DNA from: a virus
DNA: 21,871 bases
Virus record (IMG/VR): IMGVR_UViG_3300009593_000143
Location: 1 to 21,871 of that record
Reading direction: 5' to 3' (one strand)
The notes beneath the pieces are model-generated. The model did not search any database, was not told where the DNA came from, and worked only from the letters and a program-made list of their open reading frames with translations. Both the position numbers and the translations under genes were made by a program. The first letter of the stretch is position 1. Every line of letters starts with the position of its first letter. Below are positions 1-7,957 of this stretch, in pieces.

Positions 1-2140
1 GTCCTGTGTCTGCTGTGGGATCTATATCATGCGCTTCCTTGAGGGTTTCTTGTGCTTGTGCCTCTAGGGATGCTTGCTTCTTTTGCAATTCTTCAAAGTC
101 CTTGAAACCAAGATTTTCTGCTATTTTTTTCTGCCTGCCTTCATCCGCACCTTTTTCATCAGTTGTGACAGTCTGAACCCTTTTTAAGACATTTGCCTCG
201 TCTTGTATCTTTTGTGCTTCTTCTTTTTTCCTTTTTGCTTCAACCTCATCCAAACTGAACATGCTACGGATTAAGGAGTTAGAGGTGAATCCTGTGAGGA
301 AATCTCCGAAGGATTGCATTGCAGGGAAGATGTCATCTCGAATCATGGGGACCAATTTTCCAACAATCTCTTGCTGGGCAAATCTTTCGAAAGAGTCAAG
401 AAGGTCTGTTGCTTTTCCGGTTGCGAACTGATCGAACCCGAATGCTGCGGCAATCTGTATTCCTACCTTCTTTGCGATGCCTGCTATTCTTTCCATAATA
501 GTCATGGTTTCTCTACCACGTTTTGAGAACTCGTTGAAACTTTGAGTTGCTTGCTCGACTGCGGTTAAGGAATCTTCTTCGATCTTTCCGGTGAACATCT
601 GTCTTGCTTTTACAAAATCTAAACCTGCTGCTTCGGCTAATGCCTCTTGTTCGAGAAGACTCATATCCTCAAAAGATTTTCCAGTGGCATCGAAGGAGTC
701 CTTTATCTTCTTCATTACTGCTTCCGGACCTTGGGCCCTTAGTTCCATCAGTTCCAAACTGTCAAGGAACTGTCCACCCATGATGAAGTTTAAATCTGCA
801 ACAGAATCTGCTGCTGAGTCGAAGGTCTTAAACTTGTCTGCCAACTGCACAACGTCACTCATTTCTACACCGAGTTGTCGGGCAGCAGACATCGTTCTTA
901 GAAAGACCTTTTCTGATCTGTTGCCGAAAACTGCGAAAGTGGCCTGAGTGCTGGTGAACTGCTTACTCAAATCTGAGAAGTCCATGCCCATTGTGACGGC
1001 AGCTGCATTGAGGTTTTGTATTGATTGTTTCACATCTTCAGTACTTCTTCCAAGACCAATGGTTTGAAACTTTGTTATTTCTGTGAGATCTTGGATGTCC
1101 ATTCCCAATCTCTTTGCTTCTACTCCGAGTTTTGCAAAGTCACCCATAGTATCTATACCCATGCCACCGACTCCTCGAAGGGATGTGCCGAGTTCAACCA
1201 TCATGTTTGTCAGCTGCCCTGCGTCTGTGCCTGTTTGATCTAAGGAACTTGCGACATCGATATATTGTTGTGCGAAATCTCTACCGTGTCCTGTTGTTTT
1301 TGCAATGCTTGCACCGAGATTATCAAAGAAGAGAATAGCACCTATTACTGCCTCGACTGCTGCTTGAAGGATTCGGGTTACTCCTCCGACTCCTATTTCG
1401 ACCGCAGCAGCTGCAATGTTTGTTTTTGTGAGTGATTTCCTAAACTCCAGTGTGCCAGACTTCATTTGTTCTAATGCGCTTTTGCCTGATTCGCCATCCC
1501 TAATGATGGAACCCAAGAAACCACCGAGTCCCTTGTTTGGTTGCGATTTTAATCTCATGGCTTTTAGGGCACTATTTGTAATACCCTTGACAACCTCTCC
1601 GGTTTCGATAGCTGCCTCGTTTGCCTCTTCATCGAGTTTCTTGCTTACGTTTTTTTCCCTATTTTGCTTTATTAACTCTTTGGTGATTTCTTTTCGCGCG
1701 TCGTCTTCAATCTCTAGAAATTCTATCTGCTTCTTTACCTGCTCACCTTGCTCCATTTTGATCTTCAGGATCTCTTCTTCTTCTTTAGTCTTGTCGGTTT
1801 TGAGTGCCAGATTTTGAATCTCTAGATCCAACTCCTTATCTCGTTCCTCCAATTGTTCTTTTAAAATGTTTAAACTTGCCTGATCCTCTTTTTTATGAAG
1901 TTCCTTGATCGCCAGCAAGTCTCGCAAATGATCCTTCTCGACTTGCCTCTGCCTCTCCTTCTCCAATCTTAACTTCTCGGAGAAAACTGAGGCAGATTCG
2001 CGTTCGGAACCATCAATGTCAAATCTAGCATCTCCCTGTGGTTGACCAGGTTGAGGTTCTGTGCTTTCGTTTGACTTTTTAAGTTGTTTTGTGAACTCTT
2101 TTAATGCAGCTTTAAGTGCATTCAGATCTGCTTCGTTCAT
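1..2140 (-). CDS. Tail tape measure protein (C-terminus beyond left edge)
   Basis: Translating the minus strand from the ATG at 2138-2140 gives 713 codons with no stop up to the left edge, so the gene is 3'-truncated. The start is preceded by a G-rich Shine-Dalgarno-like run (2147-2153), six bases upstream. Residues about 55-180 are highly charged and rich in Glu, Lys, Gln and Leu, which suggests a long coiled coil. A hydrophobic Ala/Val/Ile segment follows at about 241-273, then a helical part containing FAVFGNRSEKVFLRTMSAAR. This architecture, and the position after the tube gene and the putative chaperone genes, fit a tape measure, which sets tail length and is packed inside the tube before ejection with the DNA. 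The full length, and so the tail length, cannot be estimated here. The family call is by architecture and context, not by a specific signature. Confidence 0.82.
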   Translation of the reverse strand, partial: MNEADLNALKAALKEFTKQLKKSNESTEPQPGQPQGDARFDIDGSERESASVFSEKLRLEKERQRQVEKDHLRDLLAIKELHKKEDQASLNILKEQLEERDKELDLEIQNLALKTDKTKEEEEILKIKMEQGEQVKKQIEFLEIEDDARKEITKELIKQNREKNVSKKLDEEANEAAIETGEVVKGITNSALKAMRLKSQPNKGLGGFLGSIIRDGESGKSALEQMKSGTLEFRKSLTKTNIAAAAVEIGVGGVTRILQAAVEAVIGAILFFDNLGASIAKTTGHGRDFAQQYIDVASSLDQTGTDAGQLTNMMVELGTSLRGVGGMGIDTMGDFAKLGVEAKRLGMDIQDLTEITKFQTIGLGRSTEDVKQSIQNLNAAAVTMGMDFSDLSKQFTSTQATFAVFGNRSEKVFLRTMSAARQLGVEMSDVVQLADKFKTFDSAADSVADLNFIMGGQFLDSLELMELRAQGPEAVMKKIKDSFDATGKSFEDMSLLEQEALAEAAGLDFVKARQMFTGKIEEDSLTAVEQATQSFNEFSKRGRETMTIMERIAGIAKKVGIQIAAAFGFDQFATGKATDLLDSFERFAQQEIVGKLVPMIRDDIFPAMQSFGDFLTGFTSNSLIRSMFSLDEVEAKRKKEEAQKIQDEANVLKRVQTVTTDEKGADEGRQKKIAENLGFKDFEELQKKQASLEAQAQETLKEAHDIDPTADTG

Positions 2141-2146
2141 CAGTTA

Positions 2147-2153
2147 CCCCCCT
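2147..2153 (-). promoter_or_regulatory. Ribosome binding site of the tape measure gene
   Basis: The minus strand reads AGGGGGG, six bases before the ATG at 2140. It overlaps the stop codon region of the upstream 108-residue gene, so the two genes are probably translationally coupled. This site decides the start of the edge-truncated tape measure frame. Confidence 0.55.
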
Positions 2154-2478
2154 ATTTGAAAGGCCACTTAATCTTTGTGCTTTTCTCGAAATTACGAACT
2201 GCTGATTTTAAGCTTGCTCGATTTCTGTGCGTGATCGGATTATCTAAACCATATCTTTGATATGCTGATAAGTATCTCTTTTCTTTGCCGAGGACTCTTG
2301 CAAAGTCTTGAATCTGATTCTTAGTTCCTTTGACGTTTACTGGAATAGCAACACTGTCTCCGAAGACGTACCTCATTGCTACTTTCACCAAACTACCAAA
2401 TGCCTTGAGGAAACTCTCGTTGAGTTCACCATTGGCAGCAGCATTGAGATCGATTGTCATAGGTTCTTTATTTTCCAT
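2152..2478 (-). CDS. Conserved-looking small protein upstream of tape measure, function unknown
   Basis: This gene encodes 108 residues from the ATG at 2476-2478. A longer reading from a TTG at 2493 is unlikely because that codon abuts the Shine-Dalgarno GGAGG (2487-2491), which sits eight bases before the ATG. The N-terminal half is acidic to neutral (ENKEPMTIDLNAAANGELNE) and the C-terminal half is basic, with an aromatic-rich segment (KEKRYLSAYQRYGLDNP) and a terminal KIKWPFK. There is no signal peptide or membrane segment. It lies between the putative tail chaperone ORF and the tape measure and its stop overlaps the tape measure ribosome binding site, so a role in tail assembly is likely by context only. 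I do not recognise a named family. Confidence 0.75.
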   Translation of the reverse strand: MENKEPMTIDLNAAANGELNESFLKAFGSLVKVAMRYVFGDSVAIPVNVKGTKNQIQDFARVLGKEKRYLSAYQRYGLDNPITHRNRASLKSAVRNFEKSTKIKWPFK

Positions 2479-2486
2479 ACACGAGT

Positions 2487-2491
2487 CCTCC
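2487..2491 (-). promoter_or_regulatory. Ribosome binding site choosing ATG 2478
   Basis: The minus strand reads GGAGG with an eight-base spacer to the ATG at 2478. The alternative TTG start at 2493 directly abuts this site and so cannot use it. This supports the 108-residue form of the protein. Confidence 0.6.
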
Positions 2492-2497
2492 AACTAA

Positions 2498-2505
2498 TAA
2501 ATAGT
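2498..2505 (-). promoter_or_regulatory. ACTATTTA motif upstream of the 108-residue gene
   Basis: The minus strand carries ACTATTTA, ending 19 bases before the ATG at 2478, inside the 47-base gap after the preceding ORF. It is one of five exact copies of this octamer noticed at or near gene starts in the window. A phage late-promoter-like role is an inference; it does not match the T4 late consensus TATAAATA in this orientation. Confidence 0.35.
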
Positions 2506-2525
2506 AGAAAAAAGAGAAAGCATCA

Positions 2526-2753
2526 TCATCTTCTTTTTGATGCCTTTTCACTTGCCTCTCTTTCGTCTGCAAACTGTTTAACGAGTCTATCCAGAAACCA
2601 TCGACGGATTTTGATCGGAAGATTGTATGCTTCCATGAATCCCCACCCACCATGATATTTTAGGTTAAAGAATTCCTCATAAACAGATTGAATATAATCA
2701 TTGCTCAGGCCAAAAAAACGCGGGAGTGATGGGAACCTCCAAAGTCCCATCAT
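2526..2753 (-). CDS. Putative tail assembly chaperone extension, likely expressed by frameshift from the upstream gene
   Basis: This 75-codon frame overlaps the last 56 bases of the gp26/gp51-family gene. Its own first codons (ATG ATG at 2748-2753) have no Shine-Dalgarno sequence. The unique part after the overlap is compact and aromatic-rich (SVYEEFFNLKYHGGWGF, then EAYNLPIKIRRWFLDRL) and ends in a charged, probably helical tail. In other long-tailed phages the genes just before the tape measure often encode two tail chaperones joined by a programmed frameshift. A shift at the T7 run (2712-2718) would join residue 281 of the upstream protein to the GLSNDY segment of this frame, giving about 342-343 residues. 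A separately initiated 75-residue protein is the alternative. That the frame is coding is fairly sure; how it is expressed is inference. Confidence 0.72.
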   Translation of the reverse strand: MMGLWRFPSLPRFFGLSNDYIQSVYEEFFNLKYHGGWGFMEAYNLPIKIRRWFLDRLVKQFADEREASEKASKRR

Positions 2754-3555
2754 AGTTACACGACTTGCATTGGAATTCGTGATTCAGCTTCATAGTGGGG
2801 TTGATCAGTTTATATATTCCCCTGATATATTTCGAATCCATTGCAGGCATTGTATCTACAAACTGAGAAATGGTTGTTGATTCTGTTATACCATTAACAC
2901 TCCTAATCATCCTCTTTACCATGTCGGTTAAGGAGGAAGGAGGTAGTTTGTGTTTCTCACGATTCTTCTCTGCTTTTTCTAGATCTGTCTCATCTCTCGA
3001 TGTCAAGAACTTCATCTCCACTTTGTGACCAGACTTTGGCATAGTCAATAGTGGAAACCCACCATCACTTACCTCGATGTCGTCTAAGTGTTCGATAGCA
3101 TCTTTTGTTGCACCACTGAATTGCTTGCTGTCTTCAAGGTCCACTTCCATCTCTTCTCGTGAGTTGCAGTCTGGGCATGAAAACTTGGCAGAATACTCTG
3201 TGCCATATCCTGATATTCTTGCTGCTACAACGAGAGCATTCTTGTCTCCAATAAGGAGGTCGGAAACTTTTATATTCCTATCAACGATGATGCTCTGTAG
3301 CAGTCTGTCTATTGCGATTCCCTGCTTCAACAATGCAGGGGAGTTGAGGATGTCCTCCTCTTTTGCAGTCATGTACTTTATTTCCACCATCTCTTGTTTG
3401 TATAGAGCATGGTCTTCTGCATAGTATCTTCCACCGGATGGGAGTTCAACAAACTCTGTCGGAACTGCAAAACTTAGCTGATCCCCAGATACAGAAACAG
3501 GGGCAGAAGTATCCACTTCCCCCCCGATTTTGTCGAGATTATTTCTTTTTGTCAT
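2698..3555 (-). CDS. T4 gp26/gp51-family baseplate hub assembly protein
   Basis: This gene encodes 285 residues from the ATG at 3553-3555, with a short AGG six bases upstream. I assign it to the T4 baseplate hub assembly family (gp26/gp51 type) from its FVELPSGGRYY, EIKYMTAKEEDIL and NALVVAARISGYGTEYS segments. Two CxxC pairs, CPDC at 127-130 and CKSC at 263-266, could bind one zinc ion in a ribbon-like fold. The C-terminus ends with TPAFFWPEQ, and the FFW codons form a run of seven T residues just before the stop. It follows the tube gene by 17 bases and overlaps the next ORF in another frame. Known relatives act in tail or baseplate assembly; a chaperone-like role for the tape measure is an inference from its position. 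It is longer than I remember for T4 gp26. Confidence 0.85.
   Translation of the reverse strand: MTKRNNLDKIGGEVDTSAPVSVSGDQLSFAVPTEFVELPSGGRYYAEDHALYKQEMVEIKYMTAKEEDILNSPALLKQGIAIDRLLQSIIVDRNIKVSDLLIGDKNALVVAARISGYGTEYSAKFSCPDCNSREEMEVDLEDSKQFSGATKDAIEHLDDIEVSDGGFPLLTMPKSGHKVEMKFLTSRDETDLEKAEKNREKHKLPPSSLTDMVKRMIRSVNGITESTTISQFVDTMPAMDSKYIRGIYKLINPTMKLNHEFQCKSCNYDGTLEVPITPAFFWPEQ
2712..2718 (-). other. Candidate programmed frameshift site (T7 run)
   Basis: The minus strand reads GCG TTT TTT TGG in the frame of the gp26/gp51-family gene, five codons before its TGA stop. A +1 slip of a UUU-decoding tRNA, or a -2 slip, keeps perfect codon pairing and enters the overlapping downstream frame at GGC. 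A -1 slip instead meets a TGA two codons later (TTG GCC TGA), so only +1 or -2 is productive. Because TTT TTT TGG also encodes the C-terminal Phe-Phe-Trp, the run could arise from amino-acid constraint alone. Confidence 0.5.
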
Positions 3556-3572
3556 TTATTACCTACGCTTTC

Positions 3573-4136
3573 TTAACCTTGTGCTTTGAAGAACTCTCCA
3601 GCACCTTCACCGCCAGCAGCATTACTTGTATCGCATTCTGCCCAATCATATCTTATCGTAAGTGTGACATTTGTTAAGTCATCAGACTCATAATTTAATT
3701 CACCCCAATCAATATTGGTGATAAATGCATTTTTTAGAGTCCATACTTCTACTTCGTCGGTGCCGTCGTTAGAGAACTGACGAATCTTTACCTGACCGAG
3801 AGCATCTACTGCTTTTTTCTTGGTGATAGCATCTGTCATAGTTGCGTTACCAGGAACAATGTATCCACTATCTTGCAATGCTTCTGCCATAAGTCCAGCA
3901 GCATTAGGTGAGATAGGATCTACTAGAGTTACGTTAACCGTATCCCATTCGACTCGACCAGGATAATAGAAAGTATGATTAAGGTACTTGTGACTTACTT
4001 CACCAACTGTTGCTGATGGTTTCTTTACCTGAGTTACCAACCAAGTGTTCTCTGCACCGATTGCACCCATTGATAAAGTGAACCTATATGCTCTTTTAGG
4101 TGATGTTGAGGGGTTTGTCCAAAAATTAGTTGCCAT
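3573..4136 (-). CDS. 19: Tail tube protein, T4 gp19-like
   Basis: This gene encodes 187 residues, close to the length of T4 gp19. The ATG at 4134-4136 follows a strong AAGGAG nine bases upstream, as expected for an abundant protein. The N-terminus (FWTNPSTSPKRAYRFTLSMG) and the pattern KKPSATVGEVSHKYLNHTFYYPGRVEWDTVNVTLVD, quoted here only as positions about 37-73, fit the tube fold, in which stacked hexameric rings form the DNA conduit. The C-terminal half (about 130-172) has the expected alternating beta pattern ending in LTIRYDWAEC. It lies directly after the sheath gene, the usual order in T4-like and most contractile-tail phages. No anomaly is seen. Confidence 0.9.
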   Translation of the reverse strand: MATNFWTNPSTSPKRAYRFTLSMGAIGAENTWLVTQVKKPSATVGEVSHKYLNHTFYYPGRVEWDTVNVTLVDPISPNAAGLMAEALQDSGYIVPGNATMTDAITKKKAVDALGQVKIRQFSNDGTDEVEVWTLKNAFITNIDWGELNYESDDLTNVTLTIRYDWAECDTSNAAGGEGAGEFFKAQG

Positions 4137-4178
4137 TTGTATTTTTCTCCTTAAAATAAATACTTTCTATTTTATTTT

Positions 4179-7040
4179 TTAGTCATCAAAAGATGCGCCA
4201 CTGCGAAGAATAGTAAAATCAATCGCAATATACTCGGCAGTTCTTGTTGGTTTCAACAAAACCTTAGCATACATGATATTTCTATCAACTAAGTCTGCTG
4301 TAGTCGTTGAGTCGTCCAAGACAACCTTAAAATCTGTTAGACCGAAGTCGTTCTTGATTTGCTCCAAGAATGGATTTGCCTGACCTGTGAATCGATCCCA
4401 TGTTGCCTGAACATTTGGAGTGAATAACAAAGTGGAAGCAATTCTTGAAATGCCCTTCTTAACGTGAATCATTAATCGACGAACGTTAATTCTGTCAAGT
4501 GCCGAAGGAGTAGTTTGAAGTGTCTTTTGACCGAACACTACAATACCTTCTGCTGGGAACTTAGCAATCGGGTTTACACTTCTCTCATAGAGTTTATCTC
4601 TATCTTTTCTTGAGAGTTGCTCACGAACACCGACGACAGGGATACCTGCTGCTCCATCAGTCAACCCACCTCTGGTGAATCCTGCTGGTGCGAACCAAGG
4701 TGCTGCTTTCTTGTCCGTTGTTGAGAAAGTGCCTAATGCTGCTACTGAAGGTGGCATCCATACTAAGGAACCTGCTCCAGAAGTGTCTCTCACTTGAACC
4801 CAAGGGTGGAATGTACAAGCATAACTCGTATTCAATCCACGATTCTTTAAGTTACTAATGATACTATCCGTAGAACCCTGTCTTGCTGAAGCAGCAGAGA
4901 TGGATTCGTGGAGTGGTTCATAACCACCTGGTAGGTCGATAACGGCAAGTGCGTCACCTCTTGATTCACATGTAGTGATCAAGTGGTCAGTAATGCTCGT
5001 GTTCGTGATACCTGGAATGGATGCGAGGTTCATCTCGACAACTTCCGAATCTGAAACAGTATCGATTGCTCTCTTCATCGAGTAGAAAGCAGAGTTTGTT
5101 TGTTCTGTTGCACTACCTAGACCTGAGTTTCTAAAAGGATCTCTTTCTTTAATGTCGAGTCCGTCTGCACCACCGAAAAGTGGCATAGTAAAGGAATCGA
5201 AACCTGCGTCGAGGACAGATGTGTATGAACCAAAGTTCGTGCTACCTGCTGGTGCCCTTGAAGAGTTACAAGCAGTGATTGAGTTTCCTGCTACTCTCGA
5301 ACCTGCGAAATAAACACCATGAGATGTGATTCCGTTTGAGGCAGATACATAGTGAACGTCATCTAACGAGAAAGTAAACTGATAATCCATGTTTGATGCT
5401 GCACCGTTAAAAGAATCATAGCTGCTTGGTTTTGCTCTTAGCAAATCAAGGTTACTCTTCTCAAACTGGTTTGTCGTTCTCTCTGTAGAATCAAAACCGA
5501 AGTATGCGGCAGCTGCGTCTGTCAACCCACCAGCAGAACTAGATGTTCTTAATGCTACTTTTGGGAAAGTTGCTGTGATGGCATTAAGTTGACAGGACAA
5601 AGTTCCTGTGATAACCAAATCCACACCGTCTCTGTTTCCACCACCGATGATGGTTTGAGCAAGACTGTCGGCAGCAACAAGAGTTGTTCCTGTCATGGTT
5701 TCTCCACCAGTTCCACCGAAAGTAGTTGACTCCAACATTGTTGGACCCTTAAAACCGAAAGGAAGACTCAATGGGTTCAAGGAACCATTTGAAGTTTTTT
5801 CTGCCAACTCGACTCTGATGTAGTTAGACTGATTATTGTAATCTCCATACACCTTAAATCTCTTCTTGTCATCATCCCAAGTTCTGTACTTGTCTCCGAT
5901 CTTCTTAGCAACATAGTTTGCTGAGTTTGGATTCAAGTTACACCCTGTGAATGCTTCTAAGATCTTAACGTCACCGTCATGATCCTTCATGTTACGAACG
6001 ATAACAGAGAATGTTCCGTATTCGTCGTTAGTAGGATCTAGGGATGCTTTGATGTCTGCGATTGATACCTTAACACTTCTCTGGACTTCTTCACCTTCAT
6101 CAAGTGCGACGAGTTTGAAGAGACTCTCCATTGAAGCTGCTGAGTAACCTGCATTGTTAGTTGTCAAATCTTGTGCGATAACCCAACCTGACTGAGCAGC
6201 AGTTACTGCTCTTTCTGCAACGTGACCGTTGGCGATTGGGAGGACAAATGCGAATGCTTTGCCTGAATCTGCGTTTGATGCTCCGCAAGAGTCATAAACA
6301 CTTCTCTCGAACGTTTCGCCCAAGAAGTAATCAGATTTTGCTGTGTTGATCGCACCTAATAAGGTAGGATCTGTGTTAAAAACTTTTCTAATATAGAGGT
6401 CTGAGTTTGGATTTAAGTTAAATGAGGAAGTAAGGGTTGCTGATGCACCTTTCCCGATCACTGCTTTAAACTGAAAATCACCACCACTGCTCTTTACAAC
6501 TGTACCTGCACCGTCACCACCTGCTTGACCACTTGGGTAGTTTCCTTGTAGTTTGACGTATCCACCGTCAAGATACCAGACTGCTGCGAGTGTTGCCGTT
6601 AGGGTATTCGAACCTGAAGGCATTACGAATAGACCGTAAGCTCCACCATTCGCTGTTGCGTCACTACCTGGGGCGGTGACTGCCCAACCTGCTGCACCTG
6701 CGGAGGTTGCGTTTGGATGTTTTGCACCCAACAAACGAACTACCGTTAGAGCATTTGAATTCTTTAACCATGCTTGTGCAGCATAGCTAGCATACATAGG
6801 GGAAGTTCTATTCCCACTTCTCCATACATCTCCAGTCTCACCTCCAGCAACGGGACTTCCAAATACTGCCTCAAACTCTGCCATTGAGGAAACTTTAACT
6901 GGTTTTAGTCCTGGACCTCTGAGGGTTCTTCCGATGACTACTGGACCGATATCCTGTGGGGTTTTTGGGAGTTGGGAGTTATCGATTTCGTCGAGAAATA
7001 CTCCGGGGGATACAAACTTAAATTTTCTTGAATCTGCCAT
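4179..7040 (-). CDS. 18: Tail sheath protein, T4 gp18-like, oversized
   Basis: This gene encodes 953 residues from the ATG at 7038-7040. A TTG two codons upstream is too close to the AAGGAG (7051-7056) to be the start. The N-terminus has the sheath hallmark KFVSPGVFLDEIDNSQLP followed by GPVVIGRTLRGPG, and a later segment reads YASYAAQAWLKNSNALTVVR. The conserved C-terminal part runs from about 690 and includes WFAPAGFTRGG, RDKLYERSVNPIAKFPAEGI, VFGQKTLQ and NVRRLMIHVKKGI, ending with the last strand YIAIDFTILRSG. T4 gp18 has 659 residues, so about 300 more are present, mostly between about 110 and 640, probably as surface-exposed insertion domains. Sheath subunits contract around the tube to drive it through the host envelope. 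Confidence 0.93.
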   Translation of the reverse strand: MADSRKFKFVSPGVFLDEIDNSQLPKTPQDIGPVVIGRTLRGPGLKPVKVSSMAEFEAVFGSPVAGGETGDVWRSGNRTSPMYASYAAQAWLKNSNALTVVRLLGAKHPNATSAGAAGWAVTAPGSDATANGGAYGLFVMPSGSNTLTATLAAVWYLDGGYVKLQGNYPSGQAGGDGAGTVVKSSGGDFQFKAVIGKGASATLTSSFNLNPNSDLYIRKVFNTDPTLLGAINTAKSDYFLGETFERSVYDSCGASNADSGKAFAFVLPIANGHVAERAVTAAQSGWVIAQDLTTNNAGYSAASMESLFKLVALDEGEEVQRSVKVSIADIKASLDPTNDEYGTFSVIVRNMKDHDGDVKILEAFTGCNLNPNSANYVAKKIGDKYRTWDDDKKRFKVYGDYNNQSNYIRVELAEKTSNGSLNPLSLPFGFKGPTMLESTTFGGTGGETMTGTTLVAADSLAQTIIGGGNRDGVDLVITGTLSCQLNAITATFPKVALRTSSSAGGLTDAAAAYFGFDSTERTTNQFEKSNLDLLRAKPSSYDSFNGAASNMDYQFTFSLDDVHYVSASNGITSHGVYFAGSRVAGNSITACNSSRAPAGSTNFGSYTSVLDAGFDSFTMPLFGGADGLDIKERDPFRNSGLGSATEQTNSAFYSMKRAIDTVSDSEVVEMNLASIPGITNTSITDHLITTCESRGDALAVIDLPGGYEPLHESISAASARQGSTDSIISNLKNRGLNTSYACTFHPWVQVRDTSGAGSLVWMPPSVAALGTFSTTDKKAAPWFAPAGFTRGGLTDGAAGIPVVGVREQLSRKDRDKLYERSVNPIAKFPAEGIVVFGQKTLQTTPSALDRINVRRLMIHVKKGISRIASTLLFTPNVQATWDRFTGQANPFLEQIKNDFGLTDFKVVLDDSTTTADLVDRNIMYAKVLLKPTRTAEYIAIDFTILRSGASFDD

Positions 7041-7050
7041 TTTCAACTTT

Positions 7051-7056
7051 CTCCTT
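7051..7056 (-). promoter_or_regulatory. Ribosome binding site choosing the sheath start
   Basis: AAGGAG on the minus strand lies ten bases before the ATG at 7040 and only four bases before the TTG at 7046. The spacing favours the ATG and therefore the 953-residue sheath protein. Confidence 0.6.
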
Positions 7057-7094
7057 ATGTGTGCCTATTCGACAATTGTTTCACTGTCACTTAC

Positions 7095-7102
7095 TAAATA
7101 GT
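7095..7102 (-). promoter_or_regulatory. ACTATTTA motif upstream of the sheath gene
   Basis: ACTATTTA on the minus strand lies 54 bases before the sheath ATG, in the 89-base gap after gp15. The surrounding ten bases, ACTATTTAGT, are nearly palindromic and identical to those at 9471-9480. It is a possible sheath promoter or processing site; the function is unproven. Confidence 0.4.
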
Positions 7103-7129
7103 GTTTTTATTTTCCAAAGGAAGAGATTA

Positions 7130-7945
7130 TCACACTTTCTTTATGGTCTTCTCGGATAGAATTGTCTTCTCTCCAGTTATTTTAATCTTGGCTACACCCT
7201 CTTGCTTGAGGATTTTGGGAGAATCGTCATTAGAATCCTGACCGTACAAGTAACCTAACACATTGATAGTTATTGATGTTTGATAAATTCTTTCTTCCTG
7301 TTCGACGGCAGAGATATTATTGTCGAAAGAGAAATCAGATTGGACGAATGCTTCGTAGTGATGTCCGTCTTTTTCTATTAGAAAACTGTTTATATTCCCT
7401 GTCTTAGTCATGAACGGTTGTAGTATCTCGTTCATCTGTTGTTGATACTCTGTTCTCAAAGTTATTAAGTAACTCATATCAACATATGTTGGAGTTTTTA
7501 TGAAGTAAGACTGTTGGACGACGTTGGGGTTGTTGAATCGAAAGTTGTCCTGCTTAAATGTTTTCTTAGAGTTTGTATTTGCAAAATTTGCCGTCTTATC
7601 TTGCTTTATCTCACCATGAGTGTATAGTGTGAAATTGTTATGCTTATTTATTGGAGGCAAATATGCTTGTAGAGATCCACGACGTGCTGCGTCTTTGTTC
7701 ATCGCAGTTCTCTCAACGGAGATTACTGGGAAAATTAGAGATCCTTCTGAATCTCTTAGTTCTTTCCTGTTCTTGATCTGGAATGATCTTTCTCCACTGA
7801 CCCATATCACGGGAACCTTTTTAAATCCCTTGTTAGTGGTTGCATGGATATCCATTGATTTGTCTACCCACTCATAGAGAGCAAAATCAACTGTTTCTAT
7901 CCTTGAAGGTTCGAGTGTTAAGACACTATCTTGTTTTTTTGTCAT
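7130..7945 (-). CDS. 15: Tail completion / sheath terminator protein, T4 gp15-like
   Basis: This gene encodes 271 residues, almost exactly the length of T4 gp15 (272). The pattern FKKVPVIWVSGERSF followed by FPVISVERTAMNKDAAR parallels the KFIRVPITYASKEHF region of T4 gp15. The C-terminal half has the helix YLITLRTEYQQQMNEILQPF and then strands ending in SITINVLGYLYG, matching T4's order of features. gp15 caps the finished tail as a hexamer and docks it to the neck. The ATG at 7943-7945 is 12 bases after the stop of the preceding gene and has only a weak Shine-Dalgarno (AAGA), so translational coupling is likely. The neighbours on both sides are neck and sheath genes, which supports the call. 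Confidence 0.82.
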   Translation of the reverse strand: MTKKQDSVLTLEPSRIETVDFALYEWVDKSMDIHATTNKGFKKVPVIWVSGERSFQIKNRKELRDSEGSLIFPVISVERTAMNKDAARRGSLQAYLPPINKHNNFTLYTHGEIKQDKTANFANTNSKKTFKQDNFRFNNPNVVQQSYFIKTPTYVDMSYLITLRTEYQQQMNEILQPFMTKTGNINSFLIEKDGHHYEAFVQSDFSFDNNISAVEQEERIYQTSITINVLGYLYGQDSNDDSPKILKQEGVAKIKITGEKTILSEKTIKKV

Positions 7946-7949
7946 ATCT

Positions 7950-7957
7950 TAAATAGT
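7950..7957 (-). promoter_or_regulatory. ACTATTTA motif at the gp15 start
   Basis: The octamer ACTATTTA occupies most of the gap between the stop of the upstream gene and the gp15 ATG, four bases from that ATG. It is too close to act as a promoter for gp15 itself. This copy therefore weakens a simple promoter reading of the motif. Confidence 0.25.

Noticed and set aside
591-1817. Several plus-strand open frames over the left 2 kb
   Set aside because: They are shadows of the minus-strand tape measure frame, which is open for 713 codons to the left edge and has a start and ribosome binding site.
2468-2653. Minus-strand open frame of 61 codons overlapping the putative chaperone extension
   Set aside because: It overlaps a better supported frame, runs across the ribosome binding site of the next gene, and has a composition without recognisable fold signals.
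7103-7129. Small TTCC-TTT-GGAA hairpin after the gp15 stop as a terminator
   Set aside because: The stem is only four base pairs and is followed by an A-rich rather than T-rich stretch in the direction of transcription.
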